From Hydrogenophaga sp. Root209 (GTDB lineage Bacteria > Pseudomonadota > Gammaproteobacteria > Burkholderiales > Burkholderiaceae_C): a stretch of DNA of 64,000 nt. A program made the position numbers and the translations under genes. The DNA is taken from contig NZ_LMIE01000029.1 of the NCBI RefSeq assembly GCF_001428625.1, positions 351,558 to 415,557 of the forward strand. Direction: 5' to 3'. A model generated the notes under the pieces. That model had not been told where the DNA came from and did not search any database. It saw only the letters and a list, made by a program, of their open reading frames with translations. Below are positions 1 through 10,556 of the stretch, piece by piece (positions within the stretch are counted from its first letter, which is position 1; every line of letters starts with the position of its first letter).

Positions 1-1
1 T

Positions 2-619
2 GATCAGGTGCTGGCCATCGGCAATCCGTTTGGTGTCGGCCAGACGGTCACCAGTGGCATCGTGAGCGCACTGGGGCGCACGCAGCTGGGCATCAACACT
101 TTCGAGAACTTCATCCAGACCGACGCAGCCATCAATCCAGGCAATTCCGGCGGCGCACTGGTCGATGTGAACGGGCATTTGATGGGCATTAACACGGCCA
201 TCTATTCGCGTTCGGGTGGATCCATGGGCATCGGCTTTGCCATTCCCACCTCCACGGCCCGCAGCGTGTTGGACGCGATCGTGCGCGATGGGCAAGTGAC
301 GCGCGGCTGGATCGGGGTGGAGCCACAGGAGCTCACGGTCGAACTGGCCGAGAGCTTTGGCTTGCAACCCGGGACCGGCGTGGTCATCACGGGGGTGCTG
401 CAAAACGGGCCCGCCGCTCAGGCCGGCATACGACCCGGCGACGTGATCACCGCGGTGGGGGGCAAAGCCGTGACCAACGTGCCGCAACTCCTGTCCGCCG
501 TGGCGGCACTCCAGCCTGGCGCCGCATCGCCCCTGGATGTGACCCGGCGCGACGGCAAGATTCAGCTTCAGGTGACGCCCGGCCGGCGCAACATTGCGCG
601 CCAGGCGGCGGCGCGCTGA
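2..619 (+). CDS. HtrA/Deg-family serine protease, C-terminal part (5' end outside window)
   Basis: This is the 3' portion of a trypsin-like periplasmic protease of the DegP/DegS/HtrA family, which degrades misfolded envelope proteins. The reading frame is open from base 2, so the start and the His/Asp of the catalytic triad lie upstream. The catalytic serine is in the motif NPGNSGGAL, preceded by the typical FIQTDAAI segment. One PDZ domain follows (about the last 110 residues, with RGWIGV near its start and [10 protein letters not shown] in its core). A single PDZ before the stop favours a DegS/HtrA-like member over two-PDZ DegP. It converges on tatC with only 6 bases between the stops. Frame and family are certain; the exact subfamily is not. 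Confidence 0.93.
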   Translation, partial: DQVLAIGNPFGVGQTVTSGIVSALGRTQLGINTFENFIQTDAAINPGNSGGALVDVNGHLMGINTAIYSRSGGSMGIGFAIPTSTARSVLDAIVRDGQVTRGWIGVEPQELTVELAESFGLQPGTGVVITGVLQNGPAAQAGIRPGDVITAVGGKAVTNVPQLLSAVAALQPGAASPLDVTRRDGKIQLQVTPGRRNIARQAAAR

Positions 620-625
620 ACCGAC

Positions 626-1423
626 TCAGGAAGCCGATTCCTTTTCAGCTGCCTCAGCGTCGGTGGGTGCCGAGGCCTTGATGAACCACTGAGCGCCCCA
701 GATGCCGAGCTCGTACAAGACGCACATGGGAACCGCGAGTGCCAGTTGCGAGATCACGTCGGGGGGCGTGACCACCGCTGCAATCACGAACGCCACCACG
801 ATGAAGTAACCGCGGAACTCCTTGAGCTTGTCCACCGTCACCATGTTCATCTTCACCAGCAACACCACCACGATGGGCACCTGGAAGGCCAGGCCAAAGG
901 CAAGGTAGAGCGAGAGGATGGCCTCCACATACGAGGCGATGTCGGGCGTGGCAGCCACGCTGGCGGGTGTGAATTGCTGGATAAAACCGAACATCTTGTC
1001 CAGCACGAAGAACTGGACGAAGGCAATTCCCACGTAAGCCAGCAAGCTGCCCAGCACGATCAGCGGGATGGCGAAACGCTTTTCATGGCTGTAGAGGCCC
1101 GGTGCCACAAAGGCCCATACTTGGTACATCCACCACGGCAACGACAGCAGCAGCGCGGCCATGGCCAGCACCTTGATCGGCACGAAGAAAGGCGAGAAAA
1201 CGCCCACCGCGATCAGCTTCGCGTCCGGCGGCATGTGTGCGCGGATCGGCACGGCGATCAGATCGATCAAGCCGCTGGGGCCGGGCCAGAAGGCCAGCAG
1301 GGCCATGCAGATCGCAAGCCCGATCACCCCATAAAGCAACCTGTCCCGCAGCTCCATGAGGTGCTGCACGAACGGTTGTTCTGAACCGGCGAGTTCGTCG
1401 GTGGTTTTATCGGTGTCGGACAT
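626..1423 (-). CDS. tatC: TatC, Sec-independent twin-arginine translocase subunit
   Basis: TatC is the multi-spanning receptor of the Tat pathway. With TatB it binds twin-arginine signal peptides and recruits TatA to export folded proteins. The protein is about 265 residues with six hydrophobic spans, and the N-terminus carries the family signature LMELRDRLLYGVIGL. I chose the MSDTDKTT start because its ATG overlaps the tatB stop by one base (TGATG), which implies translational coupling. The open frame extends further upstream but that stretch is tatB read in another frame. It is the last gene of the tatABC operon. A Tat substrate, MsrP, is encoded elsewhere in the window. Confidence 0.97.
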   Translation of the reverse strand: MSDTDKTTDELAGSEQPFVQHLMELRDRLLYGVIGLAICMALLAFWPGPSGLIDLIAVPIRAHMPPDAKLIAVGVFSPFFVPIKVLAMAALLLSLPWWMYQVWAFVAPGLYSHEKRFAIPLIVLGSLLAYVGIAFVQFFVLDKMFGFIQQFTPASVAATPDIASYVEAILSLYLAFGLAFQVPIVVVLLVKMNMVTVDKLKEFRGYFIVVAFVIAAVVTPPDVISQLALAVPMCVLYELGIWGAQWFIKASAPTDAEAAEKESAS

Positions 1424-1917
1424 CAGCGGGGAGCAGAAGAGGAGCGGGGCCGGAAACGGGCCACGCGGGCCGCGCCGGATTGGGTGCGTGTGCGCACCCC
1501 GGTGCGGGCCTTGTACCACTGGGGCATGGCTTTCTGCTTGAGCCGCCAGTTCTTTTTGGGGTGTTTGTAAACAGGCGGTTCGAGTGAACCGAGGGTGTCG
1601 CTCGAACCGTATGACGAACTGCCGCTGCCATCCAGACCGGCGGTGGCGTCGGACCACGACTTCTCGAAATCGCTGGCACCGCTCTGGACCGACTGCTCGA
1701 CATCGCGCGCCGCGCTGGTCACCGTGTCCTTCATTTTCTTGAGTTCTTCGAGCTCCATGGAGCGGCTGACCTCGGACTTCACGTCGGCCACATAACGCTG
1801 TGCCTTGCCCAGCAGGGCCCCGACGGTGCGCGCCACACGCGGCAGCTTTTCGGGGCCAATGACGATCAGCGCCACGGCCCCGATGAGGGCGAGTTTGGAA
1901 ATGCCCAAATCAATCAT
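1423..1917 (-). CDS. tatB: TatB, twin-arginine translocase subunit
   Basis: TatB forms the substrate-receptor complex with TatC. It has the expected design: one N-terminal membrane helix, the hinge [13 protein letters not shown], then a long amphipathic and charged tail (164 residues in total, a usual length for beta-proteobacterial TatB). The gene sits between tatA and tatC, is transcribed in the same direction, and shares one base with the tatC start codon. The C-terminal third is low-complexity and rich in Ser/Gly and basic residues, as is common in this poorly conserved tail. Confidence 0.95.
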   Translation of the reverse strand: MIDLGISKLALIGAVALIVIGPEKLPRVARTVGALLGKAQRYVADVKSEVSRSMELEELKKMKDTVTSAARDVEQSVQSGASDFEKSWSDATAGLDGSGSSSYGSSDTLGSLEPPVYKHPKKNWRLKQKAMPQWYKARTGVRTRTQSGAARVARFRPRSSSAPR

Positions 1918-2011
1918 GTGTTGGCCATCCTGCGGGCGAGTTCGGGCTCTGGAAGAGCCTGGAGGTGGGCGCTCGGGCAGCGATGGTGGTCACCGCAGCG
2001 CACGGAAGAAA

Positions 2012-2254
2012 TCAGCTTTTTTGCTTGGCTTCGACGTCGATGGCGTTTTTGTCAGCTCGGGTTTCCTGAGTCACTTGACTTGCAGGCGCCGCATTCGCGT
2101 CAGCGGGGTTCTGACCGCCTTCCTTGATGCCATCCTTGAAGCCTTTGACGGCGCCACCCAGGTCGGATCCAATGTTCTTGAGCTTCTTGGTGCCGAAGAC
2201 CATCACCACGATGAGCAGCACGATGAGCCAATGCCAGATAGAAAACGAACCCAT
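2012..2254 (-). CDS. tatA: TatA, twin-arginine translocase pore subunit
   Basis: TatA polymerises to form the translocation channel of the Tat system. The 80-residue protein has a single N-terminal hydrophobic helix, the motif [20 protein letters not shown] covering the hinge and amphipathic helix, and a short charged tail. It is first in tatABC; a gap of 94 bases separates it from tatB. It lies about 130 bases downstream of hinT, so it may be read through from the his-hinT transcript or have its own promoter, which I could not pick out. Confidence 0.96.
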   Translation of the reverse strand: MGSFSIWHWLIVLLIVVMVFGTKKLKNIGSDLGGAVKGFKDGIKEGGQNPADANAAPASQVTQETRADKNAIDVEAKQKS

Positions 2255-2388
2255 GGTTTACTCCAGATATTGAGGTGTCGCGCAGTGCGCTGTGGGTGGG
2301 ATTCTAAGCCCGTGCAGTAGTTCAAGCCCTGTGGGCAACCAATTCCAGCACCGGTGCAATGGGACGCGTGGTACCGGGTGCGGGACCA

Positions 2389-2751
2389 TCAGCCTCGCAA
2401 CCAGGGCCTGGGACCGCCCATCACGTGCACATGCAGGTGGTGCACTTCCTGCCCACCCTCGGTGCCGGTGTTGCACACCATGCGAAAGCCACCCTCGGGA
2501 TACGGATTGCACCCCAGTTCCATGGCCAGTTTGGGCGCCAGCACCATCAGGCGGCCCATGAGCCTTTCGTGTTCAGGCCCCAGCTGTGCCATGGACGCAA
2601 GGTGCACCTTGGGCACCAGCAGGAAATGCACGGGCGCCCAAGGGTGGATGTCGTGAAAAACGAAGAGGTCTTCGTCCTCGTACACCTTCTTTGATGGAAT
2701 CTGTCCTGCAATGATCTTGCAGAAGATGCAGTTGGGATCGTGTGCGGTCAT
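2389..2751 (-). CDS. hinT: HIT-family nucleotide-binding protein (HinT-like)
   Basis: This is a histidine-triad purine nucleoside phosphoramidase-type protein of 120 residues. The N-terminal zinc-binding-like CIFCKI motif and the C-terminal triad HHLHVHVMGG are both present, with the nucleophilic His in the centre of the triad. Full length matches the bacterial HinT family. In Burkholderiales a HIT gene regularly follows hisIE and precedes tatA, as here. The physiological substrate is unknown, although adenosine 5'-phosphoramidates are the usual in vitro substrates of the family. Confidence 0.93.
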   Translation of the reverse strand: MTAHDPNCIFCKIIAGQIPSKKVYEDEDLFVFHDIHPWAPVHFLLVPKVHLASMAQLGPEHERLMGRLMVLAPKLAMELGCNPYPEGGFRMVCNTGTEGGQEVHHLHVHVMGGPRPWLRG

Positions 2752-2772
2752 GTCGAATGCGAGTGGGTCAGT

Positions 2773-3162
2773 TCAATCGGGCATGGGCTGGCTGGCGTTC
2801 ATGCGCACCATGCCCTTGACGATGCGGTAGAGGAACCAGATGGAGATGAGGCCCCAGGCGATCCAGCCGGGGACGAAGAAGAGCAGCCACAGCGGCAATG
2901 TGACCAGGTAGAGCACGGCGGCCCAGATCACCGTGCGGATGCGCCAGGAGAAATGACTGGCCTGCCAGGTGCCCTCTGCATCGCTCTTTTTCACCAGATC
3001 GATGATCAGTGCCACGATCAACAAGGCCACCCCCGGCTGGGTGCCGGGCAACACCGCACCCACGGCCACGATGAGGTGCAGGATGTAGCTGACCCAACCC
3101 ACGGTCTTGAGGGACTGGGCCCGTTCGCTGTCGACCGGCTCGACGTCGATGATGTCGCTCAT
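2773..3162 (-). CDS. DUF4870-like small membrane protein
   Basis: This 129-residue protein starts with a short acidic cytoplasmic stretch (MSDIIDVEPVD) followed by three or four hydrophobic segments around residues 22-60 and 78-118. The arrangement, with a polar loop rich in Lys/Asp/Trp between the spans and the FSWRIRT segment before the last pair, resembles DUF4870/TIC20-like proteins. It has no assigned function. It is embedded between hisE (12 bases upstream) and hinT (21 bases downstream), a position often conserved in Comamonadaceae, so it is probably co-transcribed with the his genes without a known link to histidine synthesis. Confidence 0.85.
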   Translation of the reverse strand: MSDIIDVEPVDSERAQSLKTVGWVSYILHLIVAVGAVLPGTQPGVALLIVALIIDLVKKSDAEGTWQASHFSWRIRTVIWAAVLYLVTLPLWLLFFVPGWIAWGLISIWFLYRIVKGMVRMNASQPMPD

Positions 3163-3174
3163 GGCAGTCTCCTT

Positions 3175-3555
3175 TCAATTGGCTTCGGGTCCGGGCGCCG
3201 CTTCGCGCGCGAGCACCTTGCGCATGGCCTTCTCTTCCAGGCCGCTGAGGCCTTCACGGCGCACCAGCTCAGCCACCACATCGGCCGGGCTGAGGTTGTA
3301 GTGGGCCAGCGCGATCATGCAGTGGAACCAGAGGTCGGCCGTTTCGTTCACCAGCTTCTGCGGATCCCCACCGTGGTCCAGGTCCTTGGCGGCCATCACA
3401 GCCTCGGTGGCTTCTTCACCGATTTTTTTGAGGAAGCTGTCGGGACCCTTGTGCAGCAGTCGGGCGACATAGCTTTTCTCGGGATCGCCGCCGTTGGCCG
3501 GTTTGCGGCTTTCGATCACGGCGGCCAGACGCGCCAGGGCATCGGTGGGGTTCAT
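3175..3555 (-). CDS. hisE: Phosphoribosyl-ATP pyrophosphatase HisE
   Basis: HisE hydrolyses phosphoribosyl-ATP to phosphoribosyl-AMP, the second step of histidine synthesis. The 126-residue protein has the MazG-like helical core with the family motifs [19 protein letters not shown] and NETADLWFH, whose acidic residues bind magnesium. The start [10 protein letters not shown] is the ATG just after the hisI stop; longer frames upstream are hisI in another frame. HisE and HisI are separate proteins here, unlike the fused HisIE of enterobacteria. Confidence 0.96.
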   Translation of the reverse strand: MNPTDALARLAAVIESRKPANGGDPEKSYVARLLHKGPDSFLKKIGEEATEAVMAAKDLDHGGDPQKLVNETADLWFHCMIALAHYNLSPADVVAELVRREGLSGLEEKAMRKVLAREAAPGPEAN

Positions 3556-3562
3556 CGTTGGC

Positions 3563-3952
3563 TCACTTGTAGATCGATTCGGGGTCTTTGAGCACGGGCT
3601 CGACGACCTGCCACTGGTCGTTGTCCAGGCGCTGGAAAAAGCAACTGTGGCGGCCGGTGTGACACGCAATGCCGGGCTCGTGGCCAAGCTGGGTGACCTT
3701 GAGCAGCACCACATCGCTGTCGCAGTCGATCCGGATGTCGTGCACTGTCTGCACATGGCCCGACTCTTCGCCCTTGAACCACAGCTTGTTGCGCGAGCGG
3801 CTGAAATACACCGCGCGACCGAGTTCGGCGGTCTTCTGCAGCGCCTCGCGGTTCATCCAGGCAAACATGAGCACATCGCCCGTGGCCGCTTCCTGCGCGA
3901 TCACGGGCACGAGGCCCTGCGCGTCCCATTTCACATCGTCCAACCAGTTCAT
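3563..3952 (-). CDS. hisI: Phosphoribosyl-AMP cyclohydrolase HisI
   Basis: HisI opens the adenine ring of phosphoribosyl-AMP (third histidine step). The 129 residues carry the diagnostic metal-binding elements: DVLMFAWMN near residue 26, the DCDSDVVLL magnesium-site segment, and the zinc-coordinating region with [10 protein letters not shown]. It precedes hisE by 7 bases. Unusually, it is separated from hisF by a plus-strand gene, so hisIE cannot simply be the tail of the hisGDCBHAF transcript and probably has its own promoter in the gap before residue 1. Confidence 0.96.
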   Translation of the reverse strand: MNWLDDVKWDAQGLVPVIAQEAATGDVLMFAWMNREALQKTAELGRAVYFSRSRNKLWFKGEESGHVQTVHDIRIDCDSDVVLLKVTQLGHEPGIACHTGRHSCFFQRLDNDQWQVVEPVLKDPESIYK

Positions 3953-4082
3953 CCGGGGAATCTACCATGGGCATTTGCAGGACAGCGCAGCAGTCAAGGC
4001 AAAGCCGCTACGATGAAGCCGGTTCTGACAAGACCGACGTCACCCCGATCTCTTGCCACCGCGCCCGCGCAAAGGAACCCTC

Positions 4083-4577
4083 ATGAAACTCCGCACCCTG
4101 CTCCTCGTTGTCTTCATCCTGCTGGTCGCCGGATTCGTGGCGCTCAACTTCGCCCAGATCCTGCAACCCACCGCGTTGAATTTCGGTTTCACCGAGGTGC
4201 AGGCACCGCTGGGCCTGGTGCTGCTGGGCATGCTGGCACTGGTGCTCGTGGTGTTTCTCGCTGCGCTCGTCTTCCAGCAGACGACGCACATGATGGAAGT
4301 GCGCCGCATCACCCGCGAAGCCTCGGAGCAACGCACCCTGGCCGACAAAGCCGAGGCCTCGCGTTTTACCGAACTGCGCACCTTCTTGCAAGCCGAGATG
4401 CAAGCCACGGCGGCGCGTGAAATCGATCTGGCCGAAAAACTGCACCAGAAGGTGGACCGCCTGCAGGCGGCCATGACAGAGGTGATCGAACAGAACGGCA
4501 ACGGCCTGAGCGCGAGCCTGGGTGAGCTGGAAGACCGCCTTGAACGGCAGTTTCAGCCGCGCAGCGATCGCATCTGA
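4083..4577 (+). CDS. LapA-domain (DUF1049) inner-membrane protein
   Basis: This 164-residue protein has two transmembrane helices (about residues 4-22 and 42-64) joined by a short periplasmic loop, then a long charged coiled-coil-like cytoplasmic tail. This matches LapA/YciS-type proteins, which in E. coli work with LapB in controlling LpxC and LPS synthesis; that role is not shown here. The start follows AAAGGAACCCTC, a good ribosome-binding site. It is the only plus-strand gene inside the his region, divergent from hisI and convergent with hisF (9 bases between stops). Most relatives sit beside ihfB/rpsA, so the location is unusual. Confidence 0.82.
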   Translation: MKLRTLLLVVFILLVAGFVALNFAQILQPTALNFGFTEVQAPLGLVLLGMLALVLVVFLAALVFQQTTHMMEVRRITREASEQRTLADKAEASRFTELRTFLQAEMQATAAREIDLAEKLHQKVDRLQAAMTEVIEQNGNGLSASLGELEDRLERQFQPRSDRI

Positions 4578-4586
4578 TGCACGACC

Positions 4587-5366
<780 letters not shown>

Positions 5367-5374
5367 GGGATCGG

Positions 5375-6115
5375 TTAGCCGTTGAGTTCGTCGGCCAGCT
5401 GCTGCGCGGCCTCGAAGTCGAGATCGCCGCTGTAGATCGAGCGTCCGCAGATCACGCCCTCGACGCCCTCTTCTTCCACCGCGCACAGCGCGCGGATGTC
5501 TTCCAGGTTGGACAGGCCGCCCGAGGCGATGACGGGAATCGAGAGCGCCTGTGCCAGCTTCACCGTGGCGTCGATGTTGATGCCCGAGAGCATGCCGTCG
5601 CGGCCGATGTCGGTGTAGATGATGCCTTCGACGCCGTAGTCTTCGAACTTTTTGGCCAGGTCCACCACCTCGTGGCCTGTGAGCTTGCTCCAGCCGTCGG
5701 TGGCGACCTTGCCGTCCTTGGCGTCCAGGCCCACGATGATGTGACCACCGAACGCGGTGCAGGCGTCCTGCAGGAAACCGGGGTTCTTGACCGCGGCCGT
5801 GCCGATGATCACGTAGCGCAAGCCGGCATCGAGGTAGCGCTCGATGGTGTCGAGGTCGCGGATGCCGCCACCGAGCTGCACGTCCACTTCAGAGCCCACC
5901 TCTTTCAGGATGGCGCGAATCGCCTGCTCGTTCTTCGGCTTGCCAGCAAAGGCGCCATTGAGGTCCACCAGGTGCACGCGGCGCGCGCCCTTGTCGACCC
6001 AACTGCGTGCGATGGCGGCCGGGTCTTCGCCGAACACGGTGGATTGGTCCATGTCGCCCTGTTTGAGGCGAACGCACTGGCCGTCTTTCAGATCAATGGC
6101 AGGAATCAGCAGCAT
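5375..6115 (-). CDS. hisA: ProFAR isomerase HisA
   Basis: HisA is the Amadori isomerase converting ProFAR to PRFAR. It is a (beta/alpha)8 barrel of 246 residues homologous to HisF. The catalytic Asp8 is in [12 protein letters not shown] and the second Asp in YTDIGRDGM. Phosphate-binding loops VQLGGGIRD and IASGGLSN are present. It lies between hisH and hisF in the same transcription unit. Confidence 0.97.
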   Translation of the reverse strand: MLLIPAIDLKDGQCVRLKQGDMDQSTVFGEDPAAIARSWVDKGARRVHLVDLNGAFAGKPKNEQAIRAILKEVGSEVDVQLGGGIRDLDTIERYLDAGLRYVIIGTAAVKNPGFLQDACTAFGGHIIVGLDAKDGKVATDGWSKLTGHEVVDLAKKFEDYGVEGIIYTDIGRDGMLSGINIDATVKLAQALSIPVIASGGLSNLEDIRALCAVEEEGVEGVICGRSIYSGDLDFEAAQQLADELNG

Positions 6116-6133
6116 GATGGTGTGGTGAAAGGC

Positions 6134-6793
6134 CTAGGGTTTCCAGGAGAGGAAGTTGCGGTAAAGCGCCAGCCCCTGGTCGGCGCTTTTCTCGGGGTGA
6201 AACTGGGTGGCAAAGATGTTGTCGCGGGCGATGGCAGCGGCAAAGCGGCCACCATAGTCGGCTTCGCCCACACAGTGCACGGCCTGGGCAGGGCGAGCAT
6301 AGAAGCTGTGCACGAAATAAAAATAGGAGCCATCCCTGATCCCGGCCCACAGCGGGTGCACCGGGCGACCGAGGTCGTGGAACACCGGGTTCCAGCCCAT
6401 CTGCGGCACCTTGAAACGGCTGCCATCGGCCTGCAAACGGCCTTCCAGCCGAAAGCGAACCACCTCACCGGGAATCAGACCCAGCCCGTCGGTGGGGCCC
6501 TCTTCGCTGCGATCGAGCAGCATCTGCATGCCCACGCACACGCCGAACAGCGGCTTGTTGGCCGCAGCGTGCAGCACGGCGTCTTTCAGGCCGGATGCGG
6601 CGAGCTCGTTCATGCAGTCGGCCATGTGGCCTTGACCGGGCAGCACCACCCGGTCGGCGTCGAACACGTCTTGCGCACGCGAGGTGACCAACACCTCCAC
6701 GTCTTCGGTGCGTGCCACATGTTGCACGGCCTGCGACACGGAGCGCAGGTTGCCACTGCCGTAGTCCACCACGGCGACTGTCTTGCGTTTCAT
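6134..6793 (-). CDS. hisH: Imidazole glycerol phosphate synthase glutamine amidotransferase subunit HisH
   Basis: HisH is the class I glutaminase that feeds ammonia to HisF. The triad is visible: the nucleophilic Cys in [10 protein letters not shown], and His and Glu in TQFHPEKS. The N-terminus [14 protein letters not shown] is typical of the family. The length of 219 residues is slightly above the usual 200 because of a short insertion in the [12 protein letters not shown] region. It is encoded just downstream of hisB. Confidence 0.96.
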   Translation of the reverse strand: MKRKTVAVVDYGSGNLRSVSQAVQHVARTEDVEVLVTSRAQDVFDADRVVLPGQGHMADCMNELAASGLKDAVLHAAANKPLFGVCVGMQMLLDRSEEGPTDGLGLIPGEVVRFRLEGRLQADGSRFKVPQMGWNPVFHDLGRPVHPLWAGIRDGSYFYFVHSFYARPAQAVHCVGEADYGGRFAAAIARDNIFATQFHPEKSADQGLALYRNFLSWKP

Positions 6794-6806
6794 GGCCGGG
6801 AAGGGG

Positions 6807-7436
6807 TTACAGCGAACCTTTGGTCGAGGGAATCACGTCGCCCATGCGCGGGTCGCGCTCCAGCGCCATGCGCACGGCGCGGGCAAATGCCTTGAACACG
6901 GTTTCGGCCTGGTGGTGGGCGTTTTCGCCGTGCAAGTTGTCGATGTGCAGCGTGACACCGGCGTGGTTGACGAACCCCTGGAAGAACTCGAAGGCGAGCT
7001 GGGTGTCGAAACCGCCGACCATGCCGCTCTTGAACGGCACCCGCATGTGCAGGCCCGGGCGGCCCGAGAAGTCGATGACGACGCGCGAGAGCGCTTCGTC
7101 CAGGGGCACGTAGGCATGGCCGTAGCGGCGGATGCCTTTTTTGTCGCCCACGGCCTGCGCAAAGGCCTGGCCCAGCGTGATGCCCACGTCTTCCACCGTG
7201 TGGTGGCCGTCGATGTGCAGGTCGCCCACAGCCTTGATCTCGAGGTCGATCAGCCCGTGGCGGGCGATCTGGTCGAGCATGTGGTCAAAAAAGCCGATGC
7301 CGGTGGACAGCGTGGCGGCACCGGTGCCGTCGAGGTTGACGCGCACGCCGATCTGCGTTTCCGAGGTGTTGCGCTGCACGAACGCGATGCGCTCAAAGGG
7401 TGCTGCGGGGGCGGATGCGGAAGGCGTGGAAGTCAT
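6807..7436 (-). CDS. hisB: Imidazoleglycerol-phosphate dehydratase HisB (monofunctional)
   Basis: HisB removes water from imidazole glycerol phosphate. This 209-residue form lacks the N-terminal histidinol-phosphatase domain found in enterobacteria, so the phosphatase must be encoded elsewhere. The manganese-binding repeats are clear: HHTVEDVG and the C-terminal ENAHHQAET, plus GFFDHMLDQ. The start ATG overlaps the hisC stop by four bases (ATGA). Confidence 0.97.
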   Translation of the reverse strand: MTSTPSASAPAAPFERIAFVQRNTSETQIGVRVNLDGTGAATLSTGIGFFDHMLDQIARHGLIDLEIKAVGDLHIDGHHTVEDVGITLGQAFAQAVGDKKGIRRYGHAYVPLDEALSRVVIDFSGRPGLHMRVPFKSGMVGGFDTQLAFEFFQGFVNHAGVTLHIDNLHGENAHHQAETVFKAFARAVRMALERDPRMGDVIPSTKGSL

Positions 7437-8521
7437 GGAGAGGTTTGTAGGGCGCGGATCAGCGAGGCATTTTCCGACGGTGTGCCCACCGTCAGCCGCA
7501 GACAGTGCGTCAGCAGTGGGTGCATTTTAGAAACATTCTTCACCAGAATGCCCTGGGCCTTGAGGCTGTCAAAACAACGTTGCGCATCGGGCACACGCAC
7601 CAGCACCATGTTGGCTTCGCTGGGGAACGGCTGGAAGCCCGGCATCTGGCGCAGGGCGTCGATCAACACGGCGCGTTGTTCGCAGATCTGCACCGCCTGC
7701 TGCGCAAACACGTCGGCGTGCTCCAGCGCGAAAAGCGCGCATTCGGCATTGAGCACGCTCACGTTGTACGGCGGGCGCAGCTTGTCAACTTCGTGCACCA
7801 GCGCCTGGGCCCCAAGCATGTAGCCCAGCCGCACGCCGGCCAGCCCGAACTTGGAGAGCGTGCGCATGAGCAGCACGTGGGCGTTGGCCGCGGGGTGGGC
7901 GCGGATCTCGTCGAGCCAGCTCAGGCTGGAAAACGGCTGGTACGCCTCGTCCATGACCACCAGACCTCCGAAACCCGCGGCCTCGGCGATCAGGCGGCGG
8001 ATGGTGTCGGCGCTCCAGAGGTTGGCGGTGGGATTGTTGGGGTAGGCGATGTAGGTGATGGCGGGCTGATGTTCGCGCATCGCGGCCAGCATGGTGGCTT
8101 CGTCGAGTTCAAAGTCGGCCGTGAGCGGCACGCCGACGAACTTCAGGCCCTGCAGCTGCGCGCTCATGGCGTACATCACGAACCCCGGCAAAGGGGCCAG
8201 AACAGTCGCACCCGGCAGGTCGCAGGCCAGGGTCAACAACGAGATAAGTTCGTCCGAGCCATTGCCCAGCATCAGGCTGCAGCCCGCAGGCAGGTCCACG
8301 TAGCGGGACAAGGCGGCCTTGAGATCGTCGATGCGCGGGCCGGGGTAGCGGTTCACGGCCACGGCGCCCAGTCGGGCGCCGAGCGCAACCTGCAAATCGG
8401 GCGGCAGCGCGAACGGGTTCTCCATCGCGTCGAGCTTGACCATGCCGGTGGCGTCTTGCACGGCGTAGGCATGCATGGACTGCACGTCCTGGCGGATCAC
8501 GTCCAGAGGATTTCGGCTCAT
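7433..8521 (-). CDS. hisC: Histidinol-phosphate aminotransferase HisC
   Basis: HisC is a PLP-dependent fold type I aminotransferase that converts imidazole acetol phosphate to histidinol phosphate. The PLP lysine is in [14 protein letters not shown], the substrate and cofactor segments NPNNPTAN and LGNGSDELI are present, and the C-terminal arginine region is in HCLRLTVGT. The chosen start MSRNPLDV overlaps the hisD stop by four bases. The length of 362 residues is normal. Confidence 0.96.
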   Translation of the reverse strand: MSRNPLDVIRQDVQSMHAYAVQDATGMVKLDAMENPFALPPDLQVALGARLGAVAVNRYPGPRIDDLKAALSRYVDLPAGCSLMLGNGSDELISLLTLACDLPGATVLAPLPGFVMYAMSAQLQGLKFVGVPLTADFELDEATMLAAMREHQPAITYIAYPNNPTANLWSADTIRRLIAEAAGFGGLVVMDEAYQPFSSLSWLDEIRAHPAANAHVLLMRTLSKFGLAGVRLGYMLGAQALVHEVDKLRPPYNVSVLNAECALFALEHADVFAQQAVQICEQRAVLIDALRQMPGFQPFPSEANMVLVRVPDAQRCFDSLKAQGILVKNVSKMHPLLTHCLRLTVGTPSENASLIRALQTSP

Positions 8522-9909
8522 TGGGAACCCCGCATCGCTGGCACTTCGTCCAACCGCAGCTCGGCGGCGCGCGCGTGGGCCTGCAGACCTTCGCCATAAG
8601 CCAGCTCCGCAGCGATGAGACCCAGGCTCTGGGCGCCGGCCTGGCTCACCTCGATCAGGCTGCTGCGCTTCTGGAAGTCGTACACGCCCAGCGGCGAGGA
8701 GAAGCGCGCGGTGCCACTGGTGGGCAGCACGTGGTTGGGACCGGCGCAGTAGTCGCCCAGGCTTTCGCTGGTGTAGGCACCGAGGAAGATGGCGCCGGCG
8801 TGTTTGAGCAAGGGTTCCCAACGGTGCGGCTCGCTGCTGGACACTTCGAGGTGCTCGGGCGCGATGCGGTTGCTGATGGCGCAGGCCTCCTCCATGCTGC
8901 GCGTGTGGATCAGCGCGCCGCGATCGTTCAGGCTCTTGGCAATGATGGCCGCGCGCGGCAGGGTGTTGAGCAGGCGGTCGATGGCGGACTGCACCGCGTC
9001 GATGTAGGCAGCATCGGGACACAGCAGGATGCTTTGCGCCAGTTCGTCGTGTTCGGCCTGGCTGAACAGGTCCATCGCCACCCACTCGGCGGGCGTGCTG
9101 CCGTCGGCCAGCACCAGGATTTCGCTCGGGCCGGCGATCATGTCGATGCCCACGGTGCCGAACACGCGCTTCTTGGCGCTGGCCACGTAGGCGTTGCCGG
9201 GGCCGGTGATTTTGTCGACCTTGGGCACGGTGGCCGTGCCGTAGGCCAGCGAGGCCACGGCCTGCGCGCCGCCGATGGTGAAGGCGCGCGTGACGCCGGC
9301 GACAAAGGCAGCGGCCAGCACCAGGTCGTTGCGCTCGCCGCGCGCCGAGGTGGCCGCGCCGCTGCCGCCAGTGGCCACGCTGCCGCGCACCGGCGTGGGC
9401 ACCACCATGATGATCTCCTGCACACCAGCCACGTGTGCGGGCACGGCGTTCATGATCAGACTCGACGGATACGCTGCCTTGCCGCCGGGCACGTAGATGC
9501 CCACGCGGTCCAGCGGCGTGACCTTCTGGCCGAGCAGCGTGCCGTCCTCGTCGCGGTAGCTCCAGCTCTCCCCGCCGGCCTTCTTCTGCGCCTCGTGGTA
9601 GCTGCGCACGCGGCGCGTGGCGGCCTGCAGGGCCTCGCGCTGAGCGGCGGACAGGCCGTCGAATGCCGCCTTGAAATCGGCCTGGGTGAGTTCGAGATCG
9701 GCCATGCTGCTCGCGGCCAGGCCATCGAAGCGCGCCGTGTACTCGAGCACGGCCGCATCACCACGCCCGCGCACGTCGGCCAGGATGTCGGCCACGCGCT
9801 GCTCGATCGCACCGTCGGTCTCGGCCGACCAATGCAGCCGGGCCGCGAACTGCGCCTCGAAATCGACATGGGTGGTGGACAGACGGGCGGGACGGGCGGT
9901 GAATGTCAT
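8518..9909 (-). CDS. hisD: Histidinol dehydrogenase HisD
   Basis: HisD is the zinc- and NAD-dependent enzyme that oxidises histidinol to histidine in two steps. The 463 residues include the signature [14 protein letters not shown], the catalytic base region in [10 protein letters not shown], and the C-terminal [14 protein letters not shown]. It carries a short low-complexity Ala/Gly/Ser insertion (around [15 protein letters not shown]) that is not in typical HisD and probably forms a surface loop. It overlaps both hisC and hisG by ATGA junctions. Confidence 0.97.
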   Translation of the reverse strand: MTFTARPARLSTTHVDFEAQFAARLHWSAETDGAIEQRVADILADVRGRGDAAVLEYTARFDGLAASSMADLELTQADFKAAFDGLSAAQREALQAATRRVRSYHEAQKKAGGESWSYRDEDGTLLGQKVTPLDRVGIYVPGGKAAYPSSLIMNAVPAHVAGVQEIIMVVPTPVRGSVATGGSGAATSARGERNDLVLAAAFVAGVTRAFTIGGAQAVASLAYGTATVPKVDKITGPGNAYVASAKKRVFGTVGIDMIAGPSEILVLADGSTPAEWVAMDLFSQAEHDELAQSILLCPDAAYIDAVQSAIDRLLNTLPRAAIIAKSLNDRGALIHTRSMEEACAISNRIAPEHLEVSSSEPHRWEPLLKHAGAIFLGAYTSESLGDYCAGPNHVLPTSGTARFSSPLGVYDFQKRSSLIEVSQAGAQSLGLIAAELAYGEGLQAHARAAELRLDEVPAMRGSQ

Positions 9910-10556
9910 GCGGGTGAGCCTTGCTCGATGGCTTGCGCAAAGGCGTTGATGATGGGGCGGATGGCGGCCTGCTTGAGCTTGAGCGAGGCCTGATTGACGA
10001 CCAGCCGGGCGCTGATGTCCATGATGCGTTCGACCTCGACCAGGTGGTTGGCCTTGAGCGTGTTGCCGGTGGAGACCAGATCGACGATGGCGTCGGCCAG
10101 ACCAGTCAGCGGCGCCAGTTCCATGCTGCCGTAGAGTTTGATCAGATCCACGTGCACACCCTTGGACGCAAAAAATTCGCGCGCGATGTGGGTGTACTTG
10201 GTGGCGACCTTCAGGCGCGAGCCCTGGCGCACGGCCGAGGCGTAGTCGAAGTCCGCGCGCACCGCCACGCTCACGCGGCAGCGCGAGATGTTCAGATCAA
10301 GCGGCTGATACAGGCCCTGGCCACCGTGCTCGATCAGCGTGTCCTTGCCGGTCACGCCCAGATCGGCACCACCGTGTTCCACATACGTGGGCACATCGCT
10401 GGCGCGCACCAGCACCACACGCACCTGCGGGTTGCTGGTGCCGAGAATCAGCTTGCGCGACTTCTCGGGGTCTTCCAGCACCTCGATGCCGGCGGCCTTG
10501 AGCAGCGGCAGGGTCTCGTCGAAGATGCGGCCTTTGGACAATGCCAGCGTGATCAT
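9906..10556 (-). CDS. hisG: ATP phosphoribosyltransferase HisG, short form
   Basis: HisG catalyses the first and feedback-controlled step, joining ATP to PRPP. At 216 residues it is the short HisG_S form: it has the two periplasmic-binding-like catalytic lobes ([17 protein letters not shown] at the start, [15 protein letters not shown] in the PRPP loop) but lacks the C-terminal regulatory domain. Short HisG proteins need the HisRS-like partner HisZ, which is not in this window. It overlaps the murA stop by four bases, making it the first his gene of the cluster. Confidence 0.96.
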   Translation of the reverse strand: MITLALSKGRIFDETLPLLKAAGIEVLEDPEKSRKLILGTSNPQVRVVLVRASDVPTYVEHGGADLGVTGKDTLIEHGGQGLYQPLDLNISRCRVSVAVRADFDYASAVRQGSRLKVATKYTHIAREFFASKGVHVDLIKLYGSMELAPLTGLADAIVDLVSTGNTLKANHLVEVERIMDISARLVVNQASLKLKQAAIRPIINAFAQAIEQGSPA

